Shown: positions 1 to 9,317, numbered from the stretch's first letter. The stretch: 64,000 bases of DNA from Candidatus Omnitrophota bacterium (GCA_020632475.1 JACKFM010000003.1:1-64000), one strand, 5' to 3'. Notes: generated by a model from the sequence alone, not told the origin. A program made the numbers and translations.

Positions 1-319
1 CCGCTTTAAGCATCCAGCTTGTCTTGATGTTGCGATGATAATTTAAAACCAGAGAGCGGGGGATGTCGCCCAGCACATCTTTAACCGTGTGAATTTCGGG
101 CGGTGCATAAAGGGCGGCGCTGTACATATCGAATTTCATGAATTCAAGCAGCCCCGTGCCTTTGAGCGGAACCTGCTGGGCGCCAATCGTTTTGACCGCT
201 GGGAAACAGACGTTTGCCACACAGCCTTCCGAAGCCTGTGCTTCGGCAGCATGTAATGGAGTCCCGGTAGAAAAGAGAGTCATGACCAAAAAGAAAAAAG
301 GAATGATGACTCTTCTCAT
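1..319 (-). CDS. Chalcone isomerase-like secreted protein (3' part outside window)
   Basis: The N-terminal 106 residues are present and the gene runs off the left edge. A signal peptide (MRRVIIPFFFLVMTLFS..., ending near the alanines at 22-24) is followed by a segment with the pattern VPLKGTGLLEFMKFDMYSAALY. That pattern is typical of the bacterial chalcone-isomerase-like family, which is periplasmic and of unknown substrate. The start at 319 forms an ATGA overlap with the stop of the desaturase gene upstream, so the two are translationally coupled. Proteins of this family recur beside cyclopropane-fatty-acid loci (family knowledge), which supports a role in modifying or protecting membrane lipids. 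No catalytic role is claimed, because bacterial members usually lack the plant enzyme's active site. Confidence 0.75.
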   Translation of the reverse strand, partial: MRRVIIPFFFLVMTLFSTGTPLHAAEAQASEGCVANVCFPAVKTIGAQQVPLKGTGLLEFMKFDMYSAALYAPPEIHTVKDVLGDIPRSLVLNYHRNIKTSWMLKA

Positions 320-1227
320 GCATGCACCCATTTTGCCTGGCGGTTGCGTTCGGCCTCTTCATAAATTTCTTTTGGTGGGCTGCGCAGCTGCCAGACAATG
401 CCAAACCATGACAAGAAAACCAAAATAAGATGGGTCATGTCGATTTCCCACCAGTAGAACCCCTGGCGCTCTGAGGATTGATACCGGTGATGATTATTGT
501 GCCAGCCTTCACCCATTGTGCAGAGGGCGACCCATAAGTTATTGCGGCTGTCATCAGGGGTGTTAAAACGGCGCGTACCGGACATGTGGGTCACGGAATT
601 GACGCAGAAAGTGACGTGATGCAGAAAGACGGTGCTGATAAAAAATCCCCAGACAATGGCCTGTCCCATGGTTGTTCCCAATTCGGGATGTGCGTGTTCG
701 AGATAAAAACCGCTTGCGGCTAGGAGCAACAACCAAAACAGGGCCGGCAGCTTAGGGTGTTTGTGCAGAAAGACCAGCTCCGGGTATTTTGCCAGATCGG
801 GGATATGCGGCATCGGATCAAAGTCATAGTTTTTTTTGCACATAAACCAACCGACATGCGCCATGATGAAACCCCGGTGCCTTGGGGAATGAGCATCGAT
901 TTCGGTATCCGTATTGCGGTGATGCAGGCGGTGGTGAGCCGCCCACCACAAGCAGTCTTTTTGCAGCGAACACGCTCCCAGAAAAGCGAGAATGAATTGA
1001 AAGAAGCGAGATGTTTTATAAGACCGGTGTGAAAAATAGCGATGATAACCAGCCGTCAATCCGAACATGCGCGGTATCAACGAAAGAAAGAAAATGACGA
1101 GCGCGGTTTTGCTCCAACCGGTATAGAAGACCAAGAGGCATCCGAGATGCAGTGAGAAAAAGGGAATATTGCCTTTGAAATGGATTTTTTCGTCCGGATT
1201 AAGAGACCGGTGTTCGAGTTTTGTCAT
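316..1227 (-). CDS. Membrane fatty acid desaturase (delta-9 acyl desaturase type)
   Basis: This is an integral-membrane di-iron desaturase of 303 residues, normal for the family. The three histidine boxes are visible: HRYFSH at 62-67, HRLHH at 99-103 and HNNHH at 243-247. Hydrophobic segments lie between them. Such enzymes introduce a cis double bond into acyl chains using O2 and an electron donor. The cyclopropane synthase encoded just upstream needs exactly that kind of unsaturated chain as substrate. The start lies 29 bp inside the preceding gene and the stop overlaps the next start by ATGA, so the genes form one operon. Requirement for O2 implies at least occasional oxygen exposure (inference). 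The exact acyl substrate cannot be read from sequence. Confidence 0.92.
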   Translation of the reverse strand: MTKLEHRSLNPDEKIHFKGNIPFFSLHLGCLLVFYTGWSKTALVIFFLSLIPRMFGLTAGYHRYFSHRSYKTSRFFQFILAFLGACSLQKDCLWWAAHHRLHHRNTDTEIDAHSPRHRGFIMAHVGWFMCKKNYDFDPMPHIPDLAKYPELVFLHKHPKLPALFWLLLLAASGFYLEHAHPELGTTMGQAIVWGFFISTVFLHHVTFCVNSVTHMSGTRRFNTPDDSRNNLWVALCTMGEGWHNNHHRYQSSERQGFYWWEIDMTHLILVFLSWFGIVWQLRSPPKEIYEEAERNRQAKWVHA

Positions 1228-3247
1228 GGATAAAAGAGCCTCCTATAGTAATCAGTGATTCATTGGCCTCACGGGTTAACACGATCTGAAGATCGTTAAG
1301 GTACCGCGTTGCAAAGGCCGCTTCGCAAAAATAAAAATAGTATTCCCAGGTTCGGATGTCTTTTGGGGTACACCCCAGTTTTTTGAGACTTTCTTTTTGA
1401 GCCTGAAAGCGGATGCGCCATTTGGTTAGCGTTTTGGCATAATGGGGACCGATATTTTCGATCTCATCAATCAGCAGGGATGAGGAGCGGGTCATGGCCT
1501 GTGAAAGCGCAGTTAAAGAGGGAAGATGGCCGCCCGGGAAAATATATTTACGGATCCAGTCGGAGCGTTTGCGGTAACTTTCATAACGCTGATCGGGAAT
1601 TGTGATCACCTGAACAACAGCAATGCCGTCCGGTTTTAGCAGGTTGTCCAGGCAGTGAAAATAGGTGCCAAGGTATTCGTGTCCGACAGCCTCGAGCATT
1701 TCAATTGAGACAATGCGGTCATAATGACCGCTCAGTTTCCGGTAATCACACATCTTGATTTCAATTTGGTTTTCCAGCCCGGCCTCTTTGACTTTTTGCC
1801 GGGCATATTTAAATTGTTCTTCGGAGATGGTTGCGCCCGTAACACGGCAGCCTGTCTGGCGTACGGCTTCAATCGCAAAGCTGCCCCAGCCGCAGCCGAC
1901 TTCAAGGACATGATGATTCGCTCCGATACGTGCCTTCCGAATGATCTTGGTCAGTTTATGTTTTTGAGCCTGGGTCAGGGTATCATTGGTCGTTTCAAAG
2001 AAGGCTGAAGAGTAACTCATACTTTCATCCAGGAAGAGTTCAAAAAATTTGTTTCCGGTATCATAGTGAGCATGAATATTCTTACTGCTGCCCTCCACAG
2101 TATTCTTTCGAAAAAGATGGAGAATCCAATTAGCGATGTTGCCCAGGATCTGAAATGCACCGACATTTTGTTCCATATAAGGTTTATTTTGAATGAGCAG
2201 TTTTAAAAAATGGGCCGCATCGGGAGACTGCCAGTCTTCATTCATATAGCCTTCGCCCAATCCGATACCCCCGCCAATGACCGCACGTGTAAAAAAACGG
2301 TAATGATTAATCTTAAGCTGTGCTGTGATCCCGGTTTTTTTGCCTCCGAAACTTAACTGCGATCCATCTGGCATTGTGACGTTTAAAAGTCCCCGTTCAA
2401 TCCGATTGAGAAAACGCATGACCTGTTTGGCGCAGAGGCGTTCCAGAAATTTTGGGCGTGCGGCGCGGATTGTCATCGGGCTGGAGGGGATCGGTTTGGT
2501 GAAGAACGTCAATTTTTTTTGAAAATAAAGTTTGGCCGCCTGTATGTGGATCCGTGGCAGAGTCAGTAAAACCCCCAGCGGAAACTGAATGAGCGTAGAG
2601 AGGAGAGTCTTAAAGTTAAGCGCCCGGCTTTGGCCCTGCAGGCGTGAAACCAGGACTGCTTCATGGTCCTGAAACAGATTAATACTGATATCAGCTTCAG
2701 GCCCGATCTCAGACATCTTGAATTCATAATCTCCCTTACGTTCAAAAAACGGGGAGACGTGAAATGTTTTGGGATGTCTGTAATGCCGGAGGCCCTGGTT
2801 ATCCACGGTTGAAGGTTTATCCAAAATATAGAGATGAGATTCGTCAAAGGTGTTACTCACTTGAGCGACAATGACTTTTAATTCACCGGTGGTTGTGTAG
2901 CAATAAAAGAAACTGACGGGGTTGAAAACATGCCCGAGAAATCTTGCATTGGTGATTAACTCGACACGGCCAAGATCTTCTCCGAGATTTTGTTCGTCCA
3001 GATACCGTTTGAGCTTCTGGCGGATACTTCCGGGTTTGCGGTCTAAATAGTCACGGTCATAAAGCGAAAAAATATTGGGACGGTTATGGGAAAAAATTTT
3101 TGATGAGTTTTGTATCGATGCAAACTCATCAAGATCAAAAGAGAAAAAATAAACGGGATAACGAAATTCATGCCGGAGCGGTTTGAGCCGGGCATGCATG
3201 AGTGTTCCGGTATAGATTTTTGACCGCAGATGTTTTCCTTGAGTCAT
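1199..3247 (-). CDS. DUF1365 - cyclopropane-fatty-acyl-phospholipid synthase fusion
   Basis: This single 682-residue protein joins two proteins usually encoded separately. Residues 8-250 match DUF1365 (RSKIYTGTLMHARLKP near the start, FLGHVFNPVSFFYCY at 103-117). Residues 260-682 are a CFA-synthase methyltransferase, with a substrate/lipid domain, then HAHYDTGNKFFELFLD at 392-407 and the SAM-binding motif VLEVGCGWG at 447-455. CFA synthase adds a methylene from S-adenosylmethionine across the double bond of phospholipid acyl chains at the membrane face. DUF1365 proteins regularly neighbour CFA synthases and have no settled function. The start overlaps the FAD oxidoreductase stop by ATGA, and the desaturase begins before this gene ends. 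No stop or frameshift lies between the halves, so the fusion is real in this sequence. Confidence 0.9.
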   Translation of the reverse strand: MTQGKHLRSKIYTGTLMHARLKPLRHEFRYPVYFFSFDLDEFASIQNSSKIFSHNRPNIFSLYDRDYLDRKPGSIRQKLKRYLDEQNLGEDLGRVELITNARFLGHVFNPVSFFYCYTTTGELKVIVAQVSNTFDESHLYILDKPSTVDNQGLRHYRHPKTFHVSPFFERKGDYEFKMSEIGPEADISINLFQDHEAVLVSRLQGQSRALNFKTLLSTLIQFPLGVLLTLPRIHIQAAKLYFQKKLTFFTKPIPSSPMTIRAARPKFLERLCAKQVMRFLNRIERGLLNVTMPDGSQLSFGGKKTGITAQLKINHYRFFTRAVIGGGIGLGEGYMNEDWQSPDAAHFLKLLIQNKPYMEQNVGAFQILGNIANWILHLFRKNTVEGSSKNIHAHYDTGNKFFELFLDESMSYSSAFFETTNDTLTQAQKHKLTKIIRKARIGANHHVLEVGCGWGSFAIEAVRQTGCRVTGATISEEQFKYARQKVKEAGLENQIEIKMCDYRKLSGHYDRIVSIEMLEAVGHEYLGTYFHCLDNLLKPDGIAVVQVITIPDQRYESYRKRSDWIRKYIFPGGHLPSLTALSQAMTRSSSLLIDEIENIGPHYAKTLTKWRIRFQAQKESLKKLGCTPKDIRTWEYYFYFCEAAFATRYLNDLQIVLTREANESLITIGGSFIHDKTRTPVS

Positions 3248-4515
3248 AACTCGATTCCAAAATGCCGGGCAACATCGACTGAAGAGCGGACGGCATCTTC
3301 GTGGAAACCGTATCCGAAGTAACTGCCGCAGTAAAAAGTTCTGTTCAGTCCGTTAAGGCCGGGGAGATCGGCCTGAGTTTTGACCGATGCGCTGTTATAC
3401 GTCGGATGGGTATAGGAAATCTCTTTGATGATATGATTTTTCAAGACCGGTTTCCGTCGATTGAGCGTGACAAAATAATTTTCTCGGGTTTTGAGCCGTT
3501 GGAGAATATTCATATAATAAGTCAAGGATACAGGCGCGTTAGGATCCCGGGGAGTTTCTTCAATGTAGTTCCAGGAAGCCCAGGCCTTACGATTACGCGG
3601 CATGGCCGACGGATCGGTATGCAGAATAGCATGGTTCTTACTGTAAGACCAGGTCCCCAGCAGTTTTTTTTCCCGGGCAGAAGAGTCGGTCAGCATTTTT
3701 AAGGCCTCGTCGGCATGCGCGGCGATGACCACATAGTCATAATGTTTTTCCATCCCCGAATGCTCACTGACGGATACGAATGCTTCTGTTCTGCGGATTG
3801 ACGTCACGGGCGCGTTATAAAAAATTTCTCCCCTGAAGTCTTTGACGATTTTTCGCACATAGGTCTGACTGCCGCCGAAAATATATTTCCACTGCGGCCG
3901 GTTTTTTAAAGACAGCAGGCCGTGATTGTCAAAGAATTGAATAAAAGATTCGGCCGGGAAATTAAACATCTCTTCAAACGGTGTCGACCAGATTGCGGCC
4001 CCCGTGGGGATCAAGTAATGATGCATAAATCCTTTGCCGTACCCCCCGGCCTTCAGATAATCTCCCAAACTGATATTGCGAAGTTTTCCCGTACGGAGAT
4101 CCTCGGCCGCTGAACGATTGAATTTGAGAATATCTGTGATCATACGAAAAAAAAACGGATTAAAAAAATTTCTGCGGCAGGCAAACAACCCGCGAGGCAC
4201 ATAACTGGAGTAGGCAAAATGATCTTTTTCCCGGCTGAAACTAAACGACATGTCGCTGTCGGCAGCCTGGACATCGAGTTCGCTGAGCAGCTTGGTGAAC
4301 AGAGGATAGTTACGATGATTAAAAACGATAAAACCCGTATCAACCGGTGTGCCGGCATCCGGGCCCTCCTCAATGACAAGGGTATTGGTGTGTCCGCCGA
4401 GATAATTATTTTTTTCGTAGAGTGTGACCTGATGCTTTTTATTGAGCAAATAGGCGGCGGTTAATCCGGCGACCCCCGAACCGATCACTGCAATTTTAAG
4501 TGGTTTTTGATCCAT
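3244..4515 (-). CDS. FAD-dependent amine oxidase-like oxidoreductase of the CFA operon
   Basis: This 423-residue flavoprotein has the dinucleotide motif IGSGVAGLTAAY at 11-22, an acidic strand end (YEKNNYLGGHTNT) and a C-terminal FAD contact region (FYCGSYFGYGFHEDAVRSS). It belongs to the NAD-binding/amine-oxidase group that is the standard first gene of DUF1365-CFA synthase clusters. The reaction is unproven. A role in oxidising or reducing modified acyl chains is suggested only by the neighbourhood. It is the first gene of a four-gene minus-strand operon, with its ATG at 4515 and a 285-bp gap to the divergent gene at 4801. Its stop overlaps the next start by ATGA. Confidence 0.88.
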   Translation of the reverse strand: MDQKPLKIAVIGSGVAGLTAAYLLNKKHQVTLYEKNNYLGGHTNTLVIEEGPDAGTPVDTGFIVFNHRNYPLFTKLLSELDVQAADSDMSFSFSREKDHFAYSSYVPRGLFACRRNFFNPFFFRMITDILKFNRSAAEDLRTGKLRNISLGDYLKAGGYGKGFMHHYLIPTGAAIWSTPFEEMFNFPAESFIQFFDNHGLLSLKNRPQWKYIFGGSQTYVRKIVKDFRGEIFYNAPVTSIRRTEAFVSVSEHSGMEKHYDYVVIAAHADEALKMLTDSSAREKKLLGTWSYSKNHAILHTDPSAMPRNRKAWASWNYIEETPRDPNAPVSLTYYMNILQRLKTRENYFVTLNRRKPVLKNHIIKEISYTHPTYNSASVKTQADLPGLNGLNRTFYCGSYFGYGFHEDAVRSSVDVARHFGIEL

Positions 4516-4800
4516 GACGCAGTATCCTTGAAAAACAAGGGTTCTTTACTCTTCTACGGGTATTTTAAAACCGACGGGCGGTTCCTATTTTATAACCTTT
4601 TTCAATATAGCGGGTTAGATATATAGGTGTAATAGCACGTATTTTGAGAATTTGCAAGCTTTAAGTCGCATAAAAACAAAATTTTTTTTTAAGCCGGGGA
4701 TTCAAAATTATTTCAAATCTGTCGTAAATCGCTGTATACTCAAACGTTATTAGAATTCAGCTTAAATCCTGATCAAGATTCGAAACATTCCGGGAGTTCC
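4516..4800. promoter_or_regulatory. Divergent intergenic region with a candidate promoter for the plus-strand pair
   Basis: This 285-bp AT-rich gap separates the lipid operon from the YLDPGSGS gene. For the plus strand, TATACT at 4735-4740, preceded directly by TG, is a good -10. TTCAAA at 4712-4717 is a poor -35 at 17-bp spacing. No clear minus-strand promoter could be assigned. Confidence 0.4.
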
Positions 4801-5043
4801 ATGATGAAGTTATTCAAGTTATCCAGCCTAACACTCTACTTCTTTGGTGTTTTATACCTCGGTCTTTTGTGCCGGAATGCCTATGCCTATCTTGACCCGG
4901 GCAGCGGTAGTTATCTTTTACAAATTCTGATGGCAGGTCTTCTGGCAGCATCTTTTATGTTTAAGTCGTTCTGGCAGGGTGTGATTCGTTTCTTTTCGAA
5001 GATCTTTTCAAGAAAGAAGAAAGATGCAAAAGACCATTCATGA
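4801..5043 (+). CDS. Small membrane protein with YLDPGSGSYLLQ motif
   Basis: This 80-residue protein has an N-terminal signal/anchor (LTLYFFGVLYLGLLCRNAYA), then the motif YLDPGSGSYLLQ at about 31-42. A second hydrophobic stretch and a strongly basic tail (FSRKKKDAKDH) follow. Small proteins with a YLDPG(S/T)GS motif next to a TM helix recur in bacteria beside surface-polysaccharide or methyltransferase genes. That is recalled family knowledge and no function is established. The last 20 bp overlap the start of the methyltransferase gene, so the two are very likely translated together. The gene begins with ATGATG, and a TG-extended -10 lies 60 bp upstream. Confidence 0.8.
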   Translation: MMKLFKLSSLTLYFFGVLYLGLLCRNAYAYLDPGSGSYLLQILMAGLLAASFMFKSFWQGVIRFFSKIFSRKKKDAKDHS

Positions 5044-6421
5044 CAGCCTTGTTGCCGGATCTTTCAGAGATCCGAGCGGCTTTTTATTTTTTGAAGATCA
5101 GGTGCTCTACCGCCAGGTTAATCTCTCCTATAAAGAACACTATCGTCATTTGATGGATTCAGGCCTTTATGCCGCCCTGATTGAGCGCGGCCTTTTGATT
5201 CCCCATGACGAATCTTCCGTTAAGCCGCGTGTTGGTGAGCAGGCCTATCTTGTTCTAGCTCCTGAAAAGGTGGATTTTATTGCCTATCCTTATGAATGGT
5301 GTTTCAGTCAGTTTAAAGACGCCGCTCTTACGACTTTACAGATTCAGAAGAGAGCCCTTGAAAAGGGGATGATTCTTAAGGATGCCAGTGCCTATAACAT
5401 TCAGAGACATCGCGGCAATACCCTTTTAATCGATACCCTTTCATTTGAAAAATATGAAGAAGGGATGCCCTGGATAGCCTATAAACAATTCTGCCAGCAT
5501 TTTCTGGCTCCGCTGGCGCTGATGAGCTTCTGTGATGTCCGTTTAAATCAGTTGCTGCGCGTCTATATCGACGGAATTCCTCTGGATTTGGCCAGTACTC
5601 TGCTGCCGCGCAGAACCTGGTTGAATACCGGTATTCTGATGCATATCCATTTGCACGCAAAATCGCAAAAACATTTTTCGGATAAAGAGGTGGAAGTGGC
5701 TAAAACCTCAAACGCCCGTAAGATGAGCCGCATGGGACTGCTTGGTTTGATTGATAGTCTCGAAACTGCGGTGAAGCGGCTTCAATGGAAGCCGGGAGGC
5801 ACGGAATGGGCGGATTATTATGATCAAACCAACTATTCGGATGATGCAAGCAAAGAGAAGGCACGTATCGTTGATGGTTTTATCCGGCAGGTGAATCCCC
5901 GTTTGGTTTGGGATATGGGCGCTAACCGGGGAGTGTATAGCCGGCTGGCCTCGACTCAGGGGATTGCAGCCATTGCTTTTGATATTGATCCGGCCGCGGT
6001 TGAAAAAAATTATCGTGAATCCCGGGAAAAGAACGAGACGTTGATGTATCCGTTGGTGCTGGATTGTACCAATCCGAGTCCGGGCATCGGCTGGGAGCAC
6101 AATGAGCGCATGGCGCTTATGGACCGCAGCCCGGCTGATCTGATGATGGCCCTGGCTCTTGTGCATCATCTTGCGATTTCAAATAACCTTCCGCTTGAGA
6201 AAATTGCCCGTTTTTTTCAGAAACTGGGGCGGCATCTCATCATTGAATTCGTACCCAAAAATGATTCACAGGTCATGCGCCTTTTAAAAAGCCGTGAAGA
6301 TATTTTTCCCAATTACACGCAGGAAGGGTTTGAAAAAGCCTTTGCCCCTTATTTTGAAACCGTTGAAAAAAGCATTGTTTCAGGCAGTCAACGAATATTA
6401 TATCTGATGCGCTCTCTGTGA
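5024..6421 (+). CDS. NoeA-like SAM-dependent methyltransferase
   Basis: This 465-residue protein has an N-terminal region of about 280 residues resembling the nodulation-protein NoeA-like family (AGSFRDPSGFLFF at 11-23, ILKDASAYNIQ near 120). A class I methyltransferase core follows, with SAM-binding VWDMGANRG at 295-303 and an acidic residue ending strand 2 (AFDIDPAA). The ALALVHHLAIS segment is typical of this family. It probably methylates a sugar, lipid or small molecule, but the acceptor is unknown. It is coupled to the preceding 80-residue membrane protein by a 20-bp overlap, suggesting the small protein anchors or assists it (inference). The next gene starts 41 bp downstream. Confidence 0.82.
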   Translation: MQKTIHDSLVAGSFRDPSGFLFFEDQVLYRQVNLSYKEHYRHLMDSGLYAALIERGLLIPHDESSVKPRVGEQAYLVLAPEKVDFIAYPYEWCFSQFKDAALTTLQIQKRALEKGMILKDASAYNIQRHRGNTLLIDTLSFEKYEEGMPWIAYKQFCQHFLAPLALMSFCDVRLNQLLRVYIDGIPLDLASTLLPRRTWLNTGILMHIHLHAKSQKHFSDKEVEVAKTSNARKMSRMGLLGLIDSLETAVKRLQWKPGGTEWADYYDQTNYSDDASKEKARIVDGFIRQVNPRLVWDMGANRGVYSRLASTQGIAAIAFDIDPAAVEKNYRESREKNETLMYPLVLDCTNPSPGIGWEHNERMALMDRSPADLMMALALVHHLAISNNLPLEKIARFFQKLGRHLIIEFVPKNDSQVMRLLKSREDIFPNYTQEGFEKAFAPYFETVEKSIVSGSQRILYLMRSL

Positions 6422-6462
6422 TATTTCGACGAGCAGGCGTTATCGGTCATTAAACGAGTGAT

Positions 6463-8259
6463 ATGGACGAAACTCTTTTTGCTCTTGCAGCAGTTCCTAT
6501 TTTAGGTATCAGTGCATCCTGGATGTCCTGGCGTCTAAAATTCCCTTCGATTGTTGTCCTCCTCCTCTTTGGCTTTATTGCCGGTCCGATCACCGGTTTC
6601 ATTAATCCCGAGTTGTTACTGGGCAAGACGCTTTTGCCCCTGGTGTCCATATCGGTTGCGATTATTCTTTTCGAGGGTGGGTTAAGCCTGCGTCTTTCGG
6701 ATTTTAAAAAAATCGGATCCGTGGTCATTAAACTGGTGACTATCGGGGTTTTTATGACCTGGGTTCTGGCAACGGCGGCAGCTTATTTTTTTCTTAAATG
6801 GCCGCTTCCTTTGAGTTTATTGCTTGGGGCCATTTTAACGATTACCGGTCCGACGGTCATTGCGCCCATGCTCAGATCGCTTAGGTTGTCCAATCAGATG
6901 GGATCGGTTCTGAAGTGGGAAGCGATGCTCAATGACCCTATCGGCGCCATTTTATCGGTGCTTATTTTTGAGGCAATTTTGGCCGGGACTCTTGATCAAG
7001 GGCCTTTGTGGGTTTTTTGGGGGCTGGTTAAAACGGTTGCCGTTGGGATAGGTTTCGGAATATTCGCCGGATGGCTTTTGAAGTACTTTTTTGTGCGTCA
7101 TTGGGTGCCCGAGTTTTTGCATAGTTCGGTGGCTTTGATTTTTGTCATAGCCGTTTATATTTTATCCAATTTAATCCAGGCCGAAGCCGGACTGATTGCC
7201 GTGACACTGATGGGTTTTTTCCTGACCAATCAAAAAGATATTACCATCAAGCACATTATTGAATTTAAAGAAAACCTGCAGATTATTTTAATCGCAAGCA
7301 TCTTTATCCTGCTGGCCGCCAGGCTGGAACTTTCCTATTTTACTCATATCGGTTTGCCGACGGTTTTATTTCTCTGCGTACTTTTATTGGTCATCCGTCC
7401 GGTTGCGGTTTTTGCATCGACCTGGAAATCGGATTTTAATGTTCGAGAAAGAACTTTTTTGGCCCTGATGGCGCCGCGGGGAATTGTCGCGGCTGCGGTC
7501 TCTTCAGTGTTTGCGTTTGAGCTCAACCGGGCCCAACTGGATCATGCCGGAGACTTATTATCGGTGACTTTCTTGGTGATTATCGTGACGGTTACGTTTT
7601 ACGGACTGGCGGCTTCCAAGATTGCTCGTATGCTTAAGATTGAACAGCCGAACCCTCAGGGGACGCTGATTGCCGGGGCTCATCCGGCCGCACAAGCCAT
7701 TGCCGCCGAATTGAATAAGAACGGGTTTGAGACGCTTTTGGTTGATAACAACTGGTTTAATGTGAATCAGGCGCTTCGTAACGGATTAAGAGCGACAACC
7801 GCCAATATTTTATCCGGAGAATTGATCGATGAGTTGCGTCTGGCCGGTATTGGAAAGTTTTTAGGTATGACGCCCAACGATGAAGTCAATTCTCTGGCGG
7901 CTTTGCGTTTTGCCGAACTCTTTGGACGTGCGGAGGTTTATCAGATCGCACCGTTTAATCGTGAGCAATCTGATACCGGGGAGGGAATGCGTCAGCGTCT
8001 CCACGGCAGTTTTCTTTTTCAAAATGATTTGAGTTTTTCAAGTTTGAATCAAAAATTTCAGACGCAAGGCAGAATAAAAACCGTGTTGCTGGATAAAGAC
8101 TATAATTATGAGGCCTTTAAGGCTCAACACGGACAAAGGGCAATGGCTCTTTTTGTGATCACGGACTCACACGAGCTTAAGGTGATGACAGCAAAAAATC
8201 CTCCGGTTCCGCGGGACGGGCAGGCTCTCATTGTTCTTGAGTATGAGAAAGCGGAATAG
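6463..8259 (+). CDS. Cation:proton antiporter (CPA1/NhaP type) with TrkA-N-like C-terminal domain
   Basis: This 598-residue protein has about 12 hydrophobic helices over residues 1-390. They include the glycine-rich GGLSLRLSDF, the GPTVIAPMLRSLRLS segment and the ion-site ND pair in EAMLNDPIGA, as in Na+(K+)/H+ antiporters. Residues from about 400 form a Rossmann-like regulatory domain (GTLIAGAHPAAQAIAAEL, then VDNNW) resembling TrkA-N/RCK folds. It likely exchanges Na+ or K+ for protons across the inner membrane under ligand control. The phosphodiesterase and diadenylate cyclase genes follow within 60 bp in total. Control by c-di-AMP is a reasonable inference, since RCK-containing antiporters are known c-di-AMP targets in Firmicutes. 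No separate RCK_C domain was recognised, so the ligand is uncertain. Confidence 0.88.
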   Translation: MDETLFALAAVPILGISASWMSWRLKFPSIVVLLLFGFIAGPITGFINPELLLGKTLLPLVSISVAIILFEGGLSLRLSDFKKIGSVVIKLVTIGVFMTWVLATAAAYFFLKWPLPLSLLLGAILTITGPTVIAPMLRSLRLSNQMGSVLKWEAMLNDPIGAILSVLIFEAILAGTLDQGPLWVFWGLVKTVAVGIGFGIFAGWLLKYFFVRHWVPEFLHSSVALIFVIAVYILSNLIQAEAGLIAVTLMGFFLTNQKDITIKHIIEFKENLQIILIASIFILLAARLELSYFTHIGLPTVLFLCVLLLVIRPVAVFASTWKSDFNVRERTFLALMAPRGIVAAAVSSVFAFELNRAQLDHAGDLLSVTFLVIIVTVTFYGLAASKIARMLKIEQPNPQGTLIAGAHPAAQAIAAELNKNGFETLLVDNNWFNVNQALRNGLRATTANILSGELIDELRLAGIGKFLGMTPNDEVNSLAALRFAELFGRAEVYQIAPFNREQSDTGEGMRQRLHGSFLFQNDLSFSSLNQKFQTQGRIKTVLLDKDYNYEAFKAQHGQRAMALFVITDSHELKVMTAKNPPVPRDGQALIVLEYEKAE

Positions 8260-8270
8260 ACAGGAAGGCG

Positions 8271-9311
8271 ATGATGACCACGACAAATCGATATGCCGCT
8301 AAATTATTAAAATTTCTTTCCGGCAACCGGGAGGGCCTGGCTCCTCTGCTGATTGTGATGCATGATTACCCCGACCCGGATGCAATTTCGAGTGCCTTTG
8401 CTCTAAAATACATTGCCGAAAAGGCCTTTGGGATTAATTGCAGAATTGTCTACGGCGGGCTGATCGGACGGGTGGAAAACCGTACGATGGTTAGAATTTT
8501 AAAAATCCCGGTTTTCAAACTGCATAAAACTGATTTTAAAAAATATAAAAATACCGTTCTGATTGATACACAACCGTCTTTTGAAAATAATTCCTTTCCC
8601 AAAAAACGCAAAGCGACGATTGTCATCGATCAGCATGCCTCGGTTGTGCGGCCTCTCTGTGATCTGGCGCTTATCGACACCAAGTGCGGAGCAACGGCGG
8701 TGATTTTAGCGGATGCTCTGTTGAGTTTGAATATTGATGTCCCTCAAAGCGTAGCGACGGCATTGGCTTATGGCATTTTGACCGATACACTTAATCTTTA
8801 CCGTGCGGAACGTTCCGACATTGTGAAAATTTATTTGAAAATTCTGCATTATGCGGACTTGAAGGCTCTGGCTCAAATCCAGAACCCGGTGCGTTCCCGG
8901 AAGTTTTTTACCAATTTGAGTAAAGGTATCTACGATGCGGTGGTTAAAAAAAGAGTGGTGGTTTCGCGTCTGAGTTCTGTCGAAAACCCCGACTTGGTGG
9001 CGCAAGTGGCCGAATTTCTGCTGACTTATAAAAATGTTGATCGTTCAATCTGTCTGGGACGCTATCAAGGCAGGCTTTACGTTTCATTACGGATTTCCAA
9101 TACGGGAGTCGATGCCGGGGATATCCTGAGGGATGTTTTTGAGGACAAAGGCAAAGCAGGCGGGCATGATGTCATTGCCGGAGGCAGTATGCGCATCGGC
9201 AAGAATGTTTCCGAAGAAATCTGGCTTAATCATGAAAATAATCTGGTCAGACGATTTCTAAAACGCTGCCGGGTGCCTGTCGGAGGCGACCCGCATTATC
9301 CATTCCGGTAA
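8271..9311 (+). CDS. DHH/DHHA1 phosphoesterase (NrnA-like, candidate c-di-AMP/pApA or nanoRNA hydrolase)
   Basis: This 346-residue protein shows the DHH-family metal motifs: HDYPDPDAISSA at 31-42, the aspartate of LIDTQPSF near 99 and VIDQHAS at 118-124. The last is a DQH variant of the usual DHH. The C-terminal DHHA1 motif GGHDVIAGGS starts near 297. Relatives hydrolyse oligoribonucleotides, pAp, or c-di-AMP/pApA using Mn2+. A good GGAAGG ribosome site precedes the ATG. It lies 11 bp after the antiporter and 6 bp before the diadenylate cyclase, which favours a role in degrading c-di-AMP or its linear product. The GdpP-type membrane, PAS and GGDEF domains are absent, so it is a cytosolic stand-alone enzyme. 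Confidence 0.88.
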   Translation: MMTTTNRYAAKLLKFLSGNREGLAPLLIVMHDYPDPDAISSAFALKYIAEKAFGINCRIVYGGLIGRVENRTMVRILKIPVFKLHKTDFKKYKNTVLIDTQPSFENNSFPKKRKATIVIDQHASVVRPLCDLALIDTKCGATAVILADALLSLNIDVPQSVATALAYGILTDTLNLYRAERSDIVKIYLKILHYADLKALAQIQNPVRSRKFFTNLSKGIYDAVVKKRVVVSRLSSVENPDLVAQVAEFLLTYKNVDRSICLGRYQGRLYVSLRISNTGVDAGDILRDVFEDKGKAGGHDVIAGGSMRIGKNVSEEIWLNHENNLVRRFLKRCRVPVGGDPHYPFR

Positions 9312-9317
9312 AATCTG

